DNA from: Misgurnus anguillicaudatus
Taxonomy: Eukaryota; Chordata; Actinopteri; Cypriniformes; Cobitidae
DNA: 64,000 nucleotides
Assembly (NCBI RefSeq): GCF_027580225.2
Contig: NC_073346.2
Span: 5,978,001 to 6,042,000 of the forward strand
Direction of reading: 5' to 3'
Shown here: positions 11,501 through 26,500 of the stretch, one piece after another
Layout: every line of letters begins with the position of its first letter
How positions within the stretch are numbered: the stretch's first letter is position 1
Position numbers and translations under genes: made by a program
Notes under the pieces: generated by a model
Seen by the model: the letters and a program-made list of their open reading frames with translations, nothing else
Database searches by the model: none
Told to the model about the DNA's origin: nothing

Positions 11501-14500
11501 GTCAAACGTTGCATTTTCCACTTGAAGAGAAAACAAACATCATAACACCAAAACAAACAAGTATAATAGTGTGTATTATTTTTATTATTTTGGTTGAGAC
11601 TCTCTCTGTTGAAGTCATCTGTCTTTGCTATATGTTACTGTACATCATGAGAGCGTCCATGTTTTTAGCCATATTCCCTCTTTGCTCTTAATTCGGCTGA
11701 TTTCAGACGCGCAGCTGGTTTCCGGCGTTGGGAGTCATTTCCGTGTCAAATGTTATGTTGATTTTAAATCCAGATCCTCTGTGATGTCGGGGACTGTGAT
11801 ATCTCTCTCTCTCTCCGTCACACTTCAGAGACTTCACATGTGTATGTTTATATACACACGATGAGAGAGATTCTTCCAATGGATTTTGCATCTGTGCAGA
11901 TAAATTCCCCATCATTCACCTGTCGATCTCGGGGATTGTGAAGATTAACAGCATCTGATAGCAGAGTATAAGAATAAATCCAGATATATAATTATAAATA
12001 TGCGTTAATTTCCCTTAAAATAACCAATAATAATAAGATACAAAAGTAGTGATAAATAATAGTACTTAATAAAACAATAAAAGCACAAAATGCTGCCCAG
12101 GGATTTCTAGAAACAATACTGAGATAATGAATCTTTACATATCAGGTTTTTTTTTTCAAATCTTTACAGCATAAATGTACCTGATTCACCTGCAGGTCTT
12201 TATTGGTGGATGATGATCGTGTTCATTATAAAATACATTAGCCGTGTAAACGGAGAGCCTTAGATGTCTTGTTTTAAATATTAAAATGTCACCATTAATA
12301 CCAAAGTCTGGTTAGAAGGAAACCAAGAGTTTTACAATCACATTATATACAGCAGTGGTTCCCAAACTTTTTCAGCGTGCGGCCCCCCTTGTGTACAGTG
12401 CATTCCTTTGCGGCCCCCCAAAGAAAATGTGACAAAAAACTGTTCTAAAACTCAACATTTTAATAAAAAAAACATTAAATTATACTTTCATGATAAATTA
12501 ATATTTTTCATAAAATGTCATAAAACTGGGGCCCCCCTGGCACCATCTCGCGGCCCCTCTGGGAGCCCCGGCCCCCAGTTTTAAAACCACTGATATACAG
12601 TATGGATTTATCATACAGATGTTATCCTTCACTCTCACTGTCATTATTACTTGCCCTCTTTGCTAAAGCTCTTTGATTTTCAACTGGTTTATTTCTTTGC
12701 TAGACCTTGTAGTTATGTATCTATACAATTATATTGATATCAAGTAAGCTGTTATTACCATCTCTTGTATAGAGGGTATGCACCTGACGTCACCTTTGGC
12801 GAAGTGACTGCGGTTACTCCCACTGAGTGGCAAAAAGTCTGAGCGACAGCATTAGCATAGCGTGAAAAACACGTCTAAAATGGGAAAAGTAGTTGGGTGA
12901 TCAACTGTGCTAACAGGTTCAATAAAAATTTGGAGCTTTCTTTTTCTAGACTGCAAAAACACTGAAAGGAGAAGTAAATCAGTAGCAATAGCCATAATCA
13001 GGTAACATTTTGTGATAAAATATCCTATTAAAAATTGCAAAGTTTTGTCAGTGAGCCATCATTAAAAAAACATCCATTATGATGAGCCTTGTGTTCCTCA
13101 AAGGTGGGATAATTTAATAGTGTTAGGCAAGACAAACATATATGTCTGGAAAAGCAATATCTTTTGGGTCACTGTTAAGGCCAGCTTAATTCAATTTACT
13201 GTAGGCTTATAATAGTCAGTTTTACTGGCATTTTCACAGGAGCCGCTAAGAAAACCAGCTATTTTGTTGAGTGTTTGCCACTCAAGAGGGCGAGCTTCTA
13301 CATGGTCACGTGGACGTCAATGCATACCTTCTATACTAATGAATTAAAATAGCAGCTTGCTAACAACAACTTGTGCTTTTTCTGTTTCAACTCCCTTCAG
13401 TCAAAACTAATTTAAACAACGAAAAGTCTGCTCTAGATAACAAACTGTAATTTGAAAACTTTGTACCACGGGTCTGTTGAATGCTGTATTCTGATTGGCT
13501 GAGAAATGTTCCGTGGGTATGCATTAATTTCTGATAACCACACACCTAAATTGTTCAATGTCTTATTAAAAATGGGCACCAGAGCAATGTTTGTGGTAAC
13601 CGTGGTATAAGAGGAATAATTGACTTCGGTCTTTGAATTATTTGAAAATAATGCACACCCACGCTGTAACGGCCTTGCACCTTGGGTGTGCATTATTTTC
13701 TTATAATTCAATGGCCCGTCGTCAATTATTCCTTACTTAACCTATTGCTAGTATATTGCTAGTTCTTTTGAAGATACGACTAATATGAAATTAATCTGTT
13801 TTATGGCTTTTTCATGTGGTTGCCACATGAAGATTACATAACAACACACTTAATCTTTAAAATTTCCCAGACAGGGATTAGACTAGTTCTAGACTAAAAT
13901 AAATGTAAGAGCTGTCCAAACTGAAAACAACTTGCACTGACATATCTTAAAATACATCAATGTCCTTTTTTTGCCTCAAAATGCACACAAGTAATGTGTT
14001 AGTAAGGCATGTTTGTTAAAGCTTGTTATTTTTCCTAATTAAACTAAGATCTAGTCTTGTCTTAAAATAATCTGAGAAACCGCCCATTTAAGCTCACACA
14101 TTTATAATAAATATAAAATCTGCATATACTGGTGTGTTTTTATAAATGCTGATAACTATCAGAAAAGCCAATGCAAAAATCAACAGTAAAACTTAAAGGG
14201 ATACTTCACCGATTTAGCATTCAGCTTTGTATCTGTAGAAACCCGGCAGTATTACTGAATGACCATGTTTCCCTCCATCATTTCCCCCTGAGAGGAGAGA
14301 TATCTGCATTTTGGTTCTGCAAAAAAGTCCTCCGATGATGCAAAAATCGTCATATTACATCATCGGAGGACTTTTTTGCAGAACCAAAATGCAGATATCT
14401 CTCCTCTCAGGGGGAAATGAGGGAGGGAAACATGGTCATTCAGTAATACTGCCGGGTTTCTACAGATACAAAGCTGAATGCTAAATCGGTGAAGTATCCC

Positions 14501-17500
14501 TTTAAGTGCATTGATACCACAACTGTGATCATCTCTCAGTGCATCTGGAGTCTTGGGATGCATATTTATTACGTCACACACTGCTCTGTGTAAATTCAGT
14601 CACATTTACCTGAGTGTATTCTGGGTTCTCACGCTTGGGTGATTCTCACGAAATCCAGACTTAGAAGGTGTCCAGCATCAGATTTTTTAAAAAGCCCCTG
14701 AAGCCATTTTTTTGCACATATAAAATTAAGGTCTGAACTTACTATAACCATTATTTTTAGAAGATTTTAAACACATTTCCTATCGAGTTATTTACATTTT
14801 TTAGATTATCATCATAAAAACGTATCATTACCGCAACATGATATTACATTAAATATATGCATTTACAAGGTCATGTTTCGGTAATGAGAACTAAAAAGTT
14901 GTTTGGGTACTATGACAAACAAAATTTCAACTTTTATCTGGAGAGAAAAAATAAGAACTGCTTACCTGGTAGCCATCTTGAGTGTCACACTCAATTATGT
15001 CCCTTCCAACTATTTTTTTTTTTTTTTTTTTTGAAAATGTTAGTTTATTGAGGGCTTAAACAATGATTGAAAATTGATGCGGTTGATGAGAAAATTGGTC
15101 ACATTTATATTCTTTATTATTGTCTCTACATTTACCAATGATCACCAAATATCCACATGGTCTTTACTGTAAATGTTTATAGTATAACAGGCACTTAAGC
15201 ATTTTATTTTTATTTCCATGTCAAAGAACCCAAATCCAGTCATGGACACATTGCGGTAATGAAAATTTTCCCCTTAAATGTGGAAAAAACAACAAAATTG
15301 GTTTGTTTGATGATTTGAAATAATGTGCAAAATAGTACATGAAGAGATGTTTGTAACTGTATGCTTCTTATTTTGATACTCTTACTTTGCATTTAGTTTT
15401 TTTATCAAAACGTTTCATGACACCTCATAAGTCTAATTTCGCGAGAATCACCCGCTTGTAAATAACCAAACACTGTGATGAAACTCTCAGAAGACAGCAG
15501 TATGTGACAGCAGTACATGACCACTACGTCCCAGAGCATTTACAGTCAAACCAAAATGTATTCAGACACCTTCAACATTTCTCACATTATCACAGTTTAT
15601 TCACTGTAAATTTAGATAATAGTAATAAAATCTGACATAAAAGATTTGAAATTTCACTGGTTTTGGCCATCCTTCTGTCTTACATATGACTATTCACATA
15701 TGAATAGCTGTCAGCTGATAAATATTAATAGATCACACCGATTATGGCAACCAACTACCAAGCAATACTTAATTTTGTTCAGTCTGTTGTGTAAAAAGGC
15801 CACATTAGCAATTGAAGAAAAACCTAAGCAAAACATGGTCAGGGCGAAGTGTCTGAATAATTTTTGGGGACCAAATTTGTATAATTTCACTGGTAGTCCA
15901 CTGTATGAAGAATTGTTGAGTGTTATATATTTATTTTGCAATCCTCAGTTGACTATAGTGTCCTGCACCCACTAGTAAAAAAATATCACATATGTACATT
16001 AAATCTGATTCATTTATACACAGGGACCACTGTTGCACTGCCCTGCCAATTCAATTAAAATGAATGAAGTTTGAAAAGTCTGTATTATTTGCCTGATTTG
16101 ACTTGTGTTTCTCCGTACAGAACGCAGCTCGTATCGTGCGGGCTCTGTTTGAGATCGCTCTAAGGAAGCGCTGGCCGGCCATGACCTACCGTCTGCTCAA
16201 CCTGTGTAAAGTGATTGACAAGCGTCTGTGGGGATGGGCTCACCCGCTGAGACAATTCAGCACGCTACCTTCATCAGTGCTCACCAGACTGGAGGAGAAG
16301 AAGCTCACCGTCGACAAACTCAGAGACATGGGCAAAGATGAAATCGGTCAGTCTTCATTCGCACTGTAATACATTTCTGCTAGACACTGTGATTTACTGA
16401 CTGATGCGTGTGCGTGCACAGGTCACATGTTACACCACGTCAACATCGGGCTGAAGGTGAAACAGTGTGTCCATCAGATTCCTGCCATCCTGATGGAGTC
16501 CAGCATTCAGCCAATCACACGCACCGTCTTGCGCGTACGCCTCAGCATCACCCCGGACTTCAGGTGGAACGATCAGGTAACCATAGCAACCAGAGCCATC
16601 TCATTACACCCTGGAGACTCTGAATTTGTGGCGTGCGCTAAAACCCTGATACATTGCCACAGAAGATGTATTTTATTATAAACGTCCTTTGACATGGGCG
16701 GCTTTATGTCAGTGCCGCGTTAACAAAAGAAACGTCAATTTACCAACTCACAGCAGCCAGTTAAACACAACGGAAGCCAAAATGGACCTGCAATAAGTAT
16801 AAAACACATGCAGCCCATTAAAGATCTGCCGCAGCAAAAAGCATTCGTAAAGTAAAGATAAACGTAAAAAAGAGCTTTGAGAGATGTAGATGTAAAACGT
16901 GAGCAGCATTACTCTGTTATCTTTTGAATGATGAGCAGTCTGTCAGTTTTATAAGATACTTTCACCGTGTCAATATTGTCCATGTAAAGGTGGTGTTGGA
17001 TGCAGAAATGTTTGTGAAGCACTGGTGGCGCTTATGGTAGGTTGGGCAGGAGGGACTGAAAGACTCATCCATTTGTGCATCTCCTCCCCTGCGTTTAACA
17101 ACACAAAGACTTGAATAGGGCCAGATCTGTTGCTATTGTTCCCCTGAGGGTCAGTGCTGTGATGGGCCACAGATGGGCCGCTCTGTGTCCTACACTCTCC
17201 TGTGACCGTAACTCCTCCAACATGACATCCAGCAGCTGGAGGACCATCAGTTCACACTAATCACCCATGATCACGCTCTGACACAGTAATGAGTCATTAA
17301 CATTACAACATTACTGAACGCTCAACCATCCACTTGCTCATGTAAGCGTGTGTATGTATTTATATGTGCACGTGTTTGTGTTGTACATGCACACATAGGT
17401 AGTCGTAATTCTCCCACGCTATCTTTATTTTGTGCATTTCAAAGTAAAGGAAGTTATCTATTCATTATAATGTAAAAGCTCAATATGATTATCATAGTGT

Positions 17501-20500
17501 TGCACTTTTGTACCCAAGCATGTGCATGGGAAAATGGTGTCTTTCAGTGCATAAAGTTATCGTATTTATGTTATTTAGATTTAAATAATCAGAACTAAAT
17601 AGTTGAATTAGTTAGTTTGGTATCTTCTTTAAGCCCTTTTTAGTGGTGATATCAGTATTGTACATACTGTATGTTTACGTATATGTAGAAACTTGGAACA
17701 TACATTGATAGCTTCGCCCAACAAGATGTCAGCCATTTCGGGTTTAATGTGCAGTTTGTAAATTGTTTTTAGAGAGAAAATTTGAAAAATGCAGCAGTCA
17801 ACCAAAAATTGTTGACTGTTCACACTCCTCTTGATCTTAATCCAGATCCCTTCTAATTTCACTTGACATAATATATATACAGTACTGTGCAAAGTCTTAG
17901 GCCACCACTACCAGCTTTGTTGTATTAGCATTAGTTTTAATGTTCATCCATATTTATTTTTCACTTTTTTATTAACCCTTATAAGTCCCTTGGGGTCAAC
18001 CCCAAGCCACTTGTCTTCAGTTAAAAAACATGGTTCCCTTCATCTCAGTGGAATAAGATTTTGTGACTTTTCTAGACTATCTGTCAATATTCATATACAA
18101 AAACCTGGGTTTGATTCGGTCGAGGTGTAAAAAATGACAAAAAGAGGCCCTTTGGGGGTAAAAATGACCCCAATTGAAAATTAATGGGAAATGCAAAAAA
18201 AAAAATTTTTTATTCGTAAAAAAAAATCAATGCATCTAGAATAAATCTGAAAATTTCAACACAGAAAAGTAGGCCTGGTAGTAGAGCACAAATGCAATAT
18301 AGAGAAGACATGCTCAATCACACACACAAACACACAAAGGTATGACTGCCACAGAGAGCATTTTCTACAGAATTTAGCAAAAAAACGGCCACAGATGCAA
18401 AACAAAGATGTAAATTGGTGGCTCTAATGCTCACACACACACACACACACACACACGTGCACAAGCACAAACACACACAGACTCACACACACAAAGTCGC
18501 AGTAAAACTTACACACACATAAAGACACAGACACACACATAAAGACACATGCACACACACGTGCGCACGCACACACACACACACACACACACACTTATAT
18601 TCAGTCAAATTTCTGTGGCATTTTGTAAAAACAAACATTTCAAAATGCATAAAAAATACAAAAAATTCGACTATTTGAAATATTTATTTTTATTGTCCAC
18701 TGTAAAAAATTTGCTGTAATTATCCAGCTGGTTGCCATTAACTTACTGTAGAAGATAAAGCATGTTTCATGTTCATTTAACTTTGAACAAACTGTTGTCA
18801 ATAAATAACATAAATGTAAAATCTATAGTAAGTTACTAGCAGCCAGTAATACCCATTAATACTGTAATTTCTACAGACATTTTTTACAGTGTCCTTTCTA
18901 ATGTTTATATAAACATAAATTCACAAAATGTATCATTAAAGTGGTGATTTGAGCAGTTGGCCACATCCAATGAAATGAATGGGTCTCTATGGGCCTCTGC
19001 TGGTTAAAGGGGAATTCCGCCCTGAAACGGAATTTAGGGTGTTTTTTCGTTGTTAACGAGTCAAACTTTCATTTAAAAGCATATTTATGACTAAAGAGCA
19101 ACATTTAAGATATTTAAGATTTTCGTTTTCTGGTAAACTGGCCTTTGAATGTGAGTGAATAGGGCATGTCGATTGAGCGCACAAAATCTCTATTTTTACA
19201 ACACTAAGGAGGCTCGACACAACGTGGTGCTTTGCTCGGGGTGTCGCGTGGGTCTCTGCACATGGGCGCGAGCATTGGGAGCGTTGTTTGTGTACACGGA
19301 TTTTAGTGAGGGCGAGGGGTTTGGAGCAGCTTGCCGTGCTGTTGGACTGCGTCCCGCCGCCATGTTGCCAGTCATGAGCAGTCGATTTCAGAATGCGATT
19401 GAATGGACTCCATAGGACGCTACTTTTCAACTACAGGGTCAATATTGTTTTTCACTTGAGACAAAACAACAAATTATCCGTGCATTTATATGGAATTATG
19501 CTTTAGGAGCTATCCATCTTTACTCTCCTTCCTCCTTATGTCGCATTCTGAGATCGATTGCTCATGACTGGCAATATGGTGGCGGGACGCAGTTTAACAG
19601 CACGGTAAGTTGTTCCAAACTTTTCGCTTTTACTAAAATCTGTGTACACAAACAATGTTCTCAATGCTCGCGTTCATGTGTAGAGACCCACGTGATACTT
19701 CGAGTAAAGTATCACGTTGTGTCGAGCCTCCTTAGTGTTGTAAAAATAGAGATTTTGTGCGCTCAATCGACATGTCCTATTCACTCACATTCAAAGGCCA
19801 GTTTACCAGAAAACGAAAATCTTAAATATCTTAAATGTTGCTCTTTAGTCATAAATATGCTTTTAAATGAAAGTTTGACTCGTTAACAACGAAAAAACAC
19901 CCTAAATTCCGTTTCAGGGAGGAATTCCCCTTTAAAAGGATTTATTTCCTAAACTCTAAATTATTTTATGTTTTTTTTTTCTAAACACCAGATGACCAAT
20001 TTTAACACATATCATCTAGATCAATATCTAAAAATAATTTAAATCAAATTTAGATCATAATTTATGTGAAATTTTTATACAAATTTGATATTTTACAGGC
20101 AAGCTAATGGTGTAGTTGAGGAATTTAGTGGTAGACAGGTACAACAGTACTTCATATCTCCCAAACACAGCACTAATGTATAGATGGGACGTAAACAAAA
20201 AATATTATTATATATTATTTGTATCATTAAAGGAACAGTATGTAGGATTGTGGCCGAAACTGGTATTGCAATCACAAAACTTGTGGCTAAAACTGGTACT
20301 GCAATCACACAACTGGTGACAACATGACAACATAAACATCAGTTGAGGGCTGCAACTCCACTTTTTAAATGACAATATCCTGGCCGGACCACTGTTGTGA
20401 GTGATATAAGTATTTGAAATGAAAATGATTTCTTAATGTCTAGTGACATATCAGGGCCAATTTATGATTAATTGATATAAATTTCTTACATACTGTTCCT

Positions 20501-23500
20501 TTAAAAATTTATATATTTTTTTGTAATATCTGGGGTCATTTTTACCCCCGCGGAACTATAACATATACAGGAAAATTGGGGCTTATGAGGGTTAAAATAA
20601 AGGAAAATACAAGAAATATGTACAGAATATGTACAGAAAAAAAAACATTTTCAGAACTTAATGTCTTAATATGGCAATATGACCTCTCTTGGCACGAAAC
20701 ACATCTTGAGCTTTTTTAGGAGACTAAAGTCATTTGATTAGAATTAGAAATTATGATTTAATTTTATTTAGGTTTAAGAGGTCCTGCCGCTGCCTGCTAT
20801 TGCTCAAGTGGAAGGGGAGTTTACCCTAAATATTTGACACTTCAGCTTATACTTTTATACTGTTTTTAATACTACATGCACATTTCCTGCATTTTCTGGT
20901 TGTATTCTAATAAAGAGACTGAGAAATAATTATATACAGGTATGATCACTATACAATTGCCAAAACAACAAATCTAATGGTAGCGTGCTGGCATAAGACT
21001 TTTGCACAGTACTGTATGTATATGTGTGTACATATGAAGAGTTTGGTTCCAAAACGCAGTAAATCCATTTTGACAAATTTCGTTAAAAAAATTTTTCTAT
21101 ACCAAGAAAGTGACAAGATGAAAACCACTTTTTTCTGTTACAAACTTTCACATAGCATCTTTAGGTTATAAAAACATCAAAAGTTCAAATCCATAACTTG
21201 ATTTTCAAAGATTTATTATAAAAACGAATTATTTTTTCCCACAAAATGCAATAAATCCATGACAAGTTTTTTTTTAAATGCTATAAATCTATTGAATCAA
21301 TGTTTAAATGTCCATTCATCGTTGCCATGATATATTCATTTAGTTGACTAGTGGTATACACTGATTAAAAAATAAACATTAATGGCATTAATCAACACTT
21401 ACTTTGTTATATTAATGACACTGTCATTGCTGCGGTTATACTTGACGCCGTCGCTTAACATTTTTCAAAGCGATCAGCTATAAATGTTTTGGTCCTGATC
21501 GATTTTCATTGACTTTGAGTAAAATAATGGAAAGTTTTTCATAAGATCCCCTGGGGTCAATGTGTTAGAATCATATAAACTTCACAGATGCTGTGGGGAG
21601 ATCAAGCATCCGTCTCCCGAGTGCCTCCCGCGAAAGTTATTGGATGTTGATGATTTACAATCTTTCCCGTCACAGAAAACCATCACAGGTTTATCAATGC
21701 CATTAAAGTATTATTTTGCTTCTGTTTGTTTGTTGATCACGAGGTACAAAGTAGATGAGGAAAACTAGGATTCCGTTTACTCAACGCGCCGCCATTGTTT
21801 GTTTACATTGCGTGGAATGGTGCGCTGTAATATGTGGAGCGGATTTATTGCGTTCTGTAGAAAAGCAGTAGTGGCGTATATCGCGTTATGGGAAAAAGGG
21901 AGAAAAGATGACAGAATAACATTGCGGATATTGGATTATGCTTAAAATTAAGAATTTACTTTTAAATACTGACCTGATAAAATACTGATTTTGACAGTAA
22001 CTCATTTTTTTCAAAAATGCCGTTTATCGCGTTTTGGAACCAAACTCTTCATATATACATAAATTGCAATACCAATTTGCTGTGCAAAATGTCTGGAAAA
22101 AAATCTAATTTGATAAACATAAGAAATGATGGCTGCAATGTAAAAAAAAACGATTTCATGTAGTCTTTATTGTTATTGAAAAAAAATCAGCCATGACGTT
22201 CACATTTATGTCGATTTGTTGAACAGGTCCATGGTTCAGTTGGAGAGCCCTGGTGGCTGTGGGTTGAAGACCCCATCAATGACCACATCTACCACTCTGA
22301 GTATTTCCTGCTGCAGAAGAAACAGGTGATAGTCCAGGATATCCAATCATAATCACAATGGCCATCATTTAACTTACAAACAAAATCATGTTTGATTCAT
22401 GAAACATTTTCATGCTTCCATGTATGCAATGCACAGATGACTGGATATTGATAAATGTTGGATCATCAGAAGCCTCGAGTGTATGCAGAACTCTAACACC
22501 AAGACTGGAGATTAAAACTTTGACTATGCAGATTTAATCAAAGCATCTTTGTGTTATTTGGCAGATAGAAAAGCATAATGAAAGAAAGTCTGAAAAGGCA
22601 ATTTGGATCACCAGAACTATAAACATTTAATAAAAGAAAATGTTTGTTCACATGCACACTGAGAAATGTCAACTTTTAGGTAGAAATGACTTTACATCAA
22701 TTATCACAACAGATATGCTCATTAATTTAGATCTTCTTCAAAGGCAGCCTAACAATTTCAATGAACAATTATACAAAATGAGATGGTACACTTATCCTTC
22801 ATCATGTTTAATATCCAGCTCAATTTTAGATTTAAGAATCATTTTTGTTTTGTATGTTGTGCTCAGGTTGTGAGTGGTGAGCCCCAGCAGGTGATCTTCA
22901 CTATACCCATCTTTGAGCCAATGCCCTCTCAGTATTACATCAGAGCCGTGTCTGATCGCTGGCTGGGCTCTGAAGCCGTCTGTATCATCAACTTCCAGCA
23001 TCTGATACTGCCAGAGAGACATCCACCACATACAGGTGCATCTGTCTCTTCACCTTGCCAACAATCTCCCTCTACATTTATCACTACAGACGTCCTCTTT
23101 AATGTTGTGCATTAACTGCCGTTCTCCAGTTCTGAATGATCTACAGTACTGTTATCTAACAAACACCATGCAGGAAAACTGATTAAATTAGATTCATTAT
23201 TGTCATTGTATCAACATACTGTACAATGAAATGATGGTGCACGCAGTATGAGTAGAAAAGCATAGATAAAAACTTTCATCCACCCACTAACATACTACAC
23301 ATCAAACATCCCCTGCGTTTTTACTATACACTTCCTGCCAACATATACAATTAATAAGATTTAAGACGCACAGGCCATTGAGTTAGACACAGAGACACAC
23401 TTTTTTTGTCTTGCATTGTCCTGTAGACAAAGAAACAGATGCATGATGGTTGTATTTGTGCCCCGGCGACAAAACAGAGATGTCATGTAAACATCATGAG

Positions 23501-26500
23501 ACGACAAAACACCATAATCAATGCAGTATTTATTTTTAATGATCAAAAATGACTTTTTCATTTGTTTTGGTTCCAGAGCTCTTGGACCTTCAGCCGTTGC
23601 CCGTGACCGCTTTGGGAAACAGGGAGTATGAGAGTTTGTATAAGTTCACCCACTTTAATCCCATTCAGACTCAGATCTTCCACACTCTCTATCACACCGA
23701 CACCAACGTCCTGTTGGGTGCCCCCACTGGCTCAGGCAAAACCATTGCTGCAGAGATGGCCATGTTCAGGGTCTTCAACCAGTACCCAACCTCGAAGGTA
23801 AAACTTGCTATCTGCTTCAGGTTTGAGTTCTTATGACTTGCTTTAACTGGGCTGTGTGTGTGTGTGCAGGTGGTCTACATTGCCCCTCTCAAAGCTTTGG
23901 TCAGGGAGAGAATTGAAGACTGGAAGATCAGAATAGAAGAGAAACTTGGCAAAAAGTGAGAGCGTTTCTCTAATATCTTATATTTACAGCTGGGAAAGGG
24001 GATTTCTAAGTGGGCTATTGACACAAAATTTCCACCAAATGTAGCCATCAAGACAAATATTGAATTCATACAAAGAAATCCGAACATTTAGGTATACAAG
24101 TTGAGTCATAATAAATAAAGTGTTTCTATGCTTGCTCATTATAATTCTCTGTAAATCTAGGGTGGTTGAGTTAACTGGTGACGTTACTCCAGACATGAGG
24201 GCCATAGCACAGGCCGACCTGATCGTAACAACCCCAGAGAAATGGGATGGAGTCAGTCGCAGCTGGCAGAACCGTAGCTATGTGCAGAAAGTGGCTATTC
24301 TCATCATAGACGAGATCCATCTTTTGGGTAAGAGAATGTACACCTTCATATAAAAATTTTTATATATTTTGGGTGTAACAGTTCTGTGTAAAATTTGAAC
24401 AGCATCAGCGCATCTATAATGAATGATTTGTTGAAGTTACAAAAACAGCCGAAGCTCCGCTAACCGCTGTATGTGACTGTACTATAGAAACAGATCGCCT
24501 GTGTTTCTCGTCTTTTACAGTAGAGTAGAGCTGTCCAGTCAACTGTGCTGTATGTCAATCACTTGATGAGCCTGCACGTGACAATTCGATAACATCTTAA
24601 ATTCACTGTGTGGCTGCACACAGCAACGATATTCAAAACAAAACTGCGTTGTTTGATAGGTTTTATTGGCCCGCATCTCGATCTACATCCCAAGTGTTCA
24701 GAAAGCATGCCTGTTACTTTGGCTGCGGTCAACGTATTTTCATGCAACTTTTTTTCTTGGAGTCCTGAATTGTTGCCAAGTCCAGCGATACCAAACATGC
24801 CAGGTTTCGCCGTACGCTTAGTCCTGCGCAACAAACGATGCTTAAAAAACACGTGAATATAAGTGTTATTCCAATCGATTCAAAACCAACGGAAAAACAA
24901 TATCATGCAGGCATGTGCTTTTTCTTTTGTCTTTTCTGCTCCGGACGCTAACTTTGTTAGAAAACCATACCTATTATATCAAGACTCACATTGATAAGCG
25001 TGTTTATGCAGCGCTTCACAGAGCAATTGTCATATGACATCAAAGTACCGTGAGATCAGACTGCTTGTTATGCCTTCAAATTGCTTTTGCGGCAAAGTAA
25101 TGTCACTCGCCAATCGTTCTGTGCAGGGCCGCGTAAAATTAAGTGAAAGGTGGCCCCCTAGTGGTTCGGGGGACACTGCATAAGCATATTATAAGAAGGC
25201 TTAGCATTAAATCCTGTTTTTGTCATTAAGGGAAATCATCTTGTCTCAGTTACAGATTTAACTGGTAAATGATAAAGAATGATTCGCCCTCAAATGTATT
25301 GCATTGCAACAGATTGATAAGCAGACGTGCTATTTATGACTGGATGTAATGTTTGATACTTTGCGATAAAGGCAGCTCTCCTATTGACTCTGATCAGTGT
25401 GGTTCTGATGAAAAATAGTGAAGACCACTGCCTATGGTCATACAACAGTTTTTTTCAAAACTAAAAAGTATAGTCATAAAACTAGATAGATGTAATCAAC
25501 ATGGTTTAATCATGGCGCCACCTAGTGGTCTTGAGATGGGAAAATGGTTGTTTTGCTTAAAAATACTGCAAACTTACATTTAAAATCATGAGTCATCAGG
25601 CCCAAACGGGCATTTCTACACTTGTTGACTTCTAGTTCTGCTTGTAAACATGGGTTGGTAGAATACGTTTATTATTAGCTCATTGACACAAAGTTTTGCT
25701 CTCTCATTTGTAAATGACTTGAACAGGTGAGGACAGAGGGCCGGTTCTAGAGGTCATCGTGTCCAGGACCAACTTCATCTCATCACATACCTCCAAACCA
25801 GTGCGAGTTGTCGGTCTGTCTACTGCGTTGGCGAATGCGCGAGATTTAGCCGACTGGCTGGGCATCGGACAGGTACCATTTACAACTCATCTCTTTCTAT
25901 GCTGTCTGCTGAAATCAACTGTTCTCCTTTATACAGTACCCCTCTGCAATCACACATCATCACTGTCTGTATCTGTTACATTTAACAAAACGCTCGCTAT
26001 ATCCAAATCCATCCGTACGGTGTTATTTATGGGATGTTTTCAGGATCAGTTGTCTTTCCTCTTCTCATATTTGAAATGATTTACAGCAATTCAAATCAAG
26101 CAAGAAATCTTGGCTCCCAAATGCTGCATTGAGTTAATGAGGTTGGGTGTAATTGATGGCTCTTGTTTCGAAGGAAACATGCTTCGCTTGCCATCAAAAT
26201 GATTAGAAATGTTTTCTAAGGTCTCTGCAAAGCAAAAGACTAGAATAATGGTATTTCTGTTACAGACAAGCATACAACGCGTCAGTCAGTTTTTTGTATA
26301 TGCGCGCACGTAAGAGCAAGCACGCATGGGTCTATAAATAACCATCATTTCTCTTCCAGCGTTTAGCAGCGTGTCGGTGAGTTAGCCGGAGTGTGGCCGC
26401 ATCAGAGCAGGCAGCAGTAGTTATGTAAACGTTGTTTTACTATTGCTGAAACGTCACCCTGCTTGACAGACGGGGAAGGAAGGGGCGGGGGTCTCCATAA

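Larger units (their letters stand above)
11458..16120 (+). other. ascc3: ascc3 intron after exon 6 (4.7 kb)
   Basis: Holds a hAT MITE (12353-12592), a TA-flanked MITE (12770-13333), a repeat near 13420-13735, a palindromic TTAA MITE (14197-14501), a diverged GGGTGATTC element (14638-15453) and a Tc1-like relic near 15540-15970. The block 11570-11950 has no recognisable repeat or gene. Confidence 0.75.
17976..20591. mobile_element. piggyBac-like TTAA element nested in the Tc1 MITE
   Basis: TTAA (17972-17975) then CCCTTATAAG; at the other end CTTATGAGGG then TTAA (20592-20595). Short CCCTT ends plus TTAA are the piggyBac pattern. No transposase gene is visible. It contains (CA)n tracts, a small MITE (18698-18892) and two further TTAA elements. 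Confidence 0.82.
17880..21014. mobile_element. Tc1/mariner-type MITE, interrupted by later insertions
   Basis: Ends CAGTACTGTGCAAAGTCTTA and AAGACTTTTGCACAGTACTG, bordered by TA on both sides (17878-17879, 21015-21016). Only about 520 bp belong to this element; the rest is a TTAA insertion at 17976-20591. No transposase is recognised. Confidence 0.88.
16577..22226 (+). other. ascc3: ascc3 intron after exon 8 (5.65 kb)
   Basis: Dominated by a transposon stack (17880-21014) and a second element (21036-22050). The block about 16960-17330 is repeat-free and moderately GC-rich; 17340-17870 is AT-rich with nothing recognised. Confidence 0.75.

Noticed and set aside
19155..19415. 86-codon and 125-codon opposing open frames as protein genes
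   Set aside because: They are opposite-strand readings of the palindromic TTAA element; the same peptide appears again on the other arm near 19692-19886.
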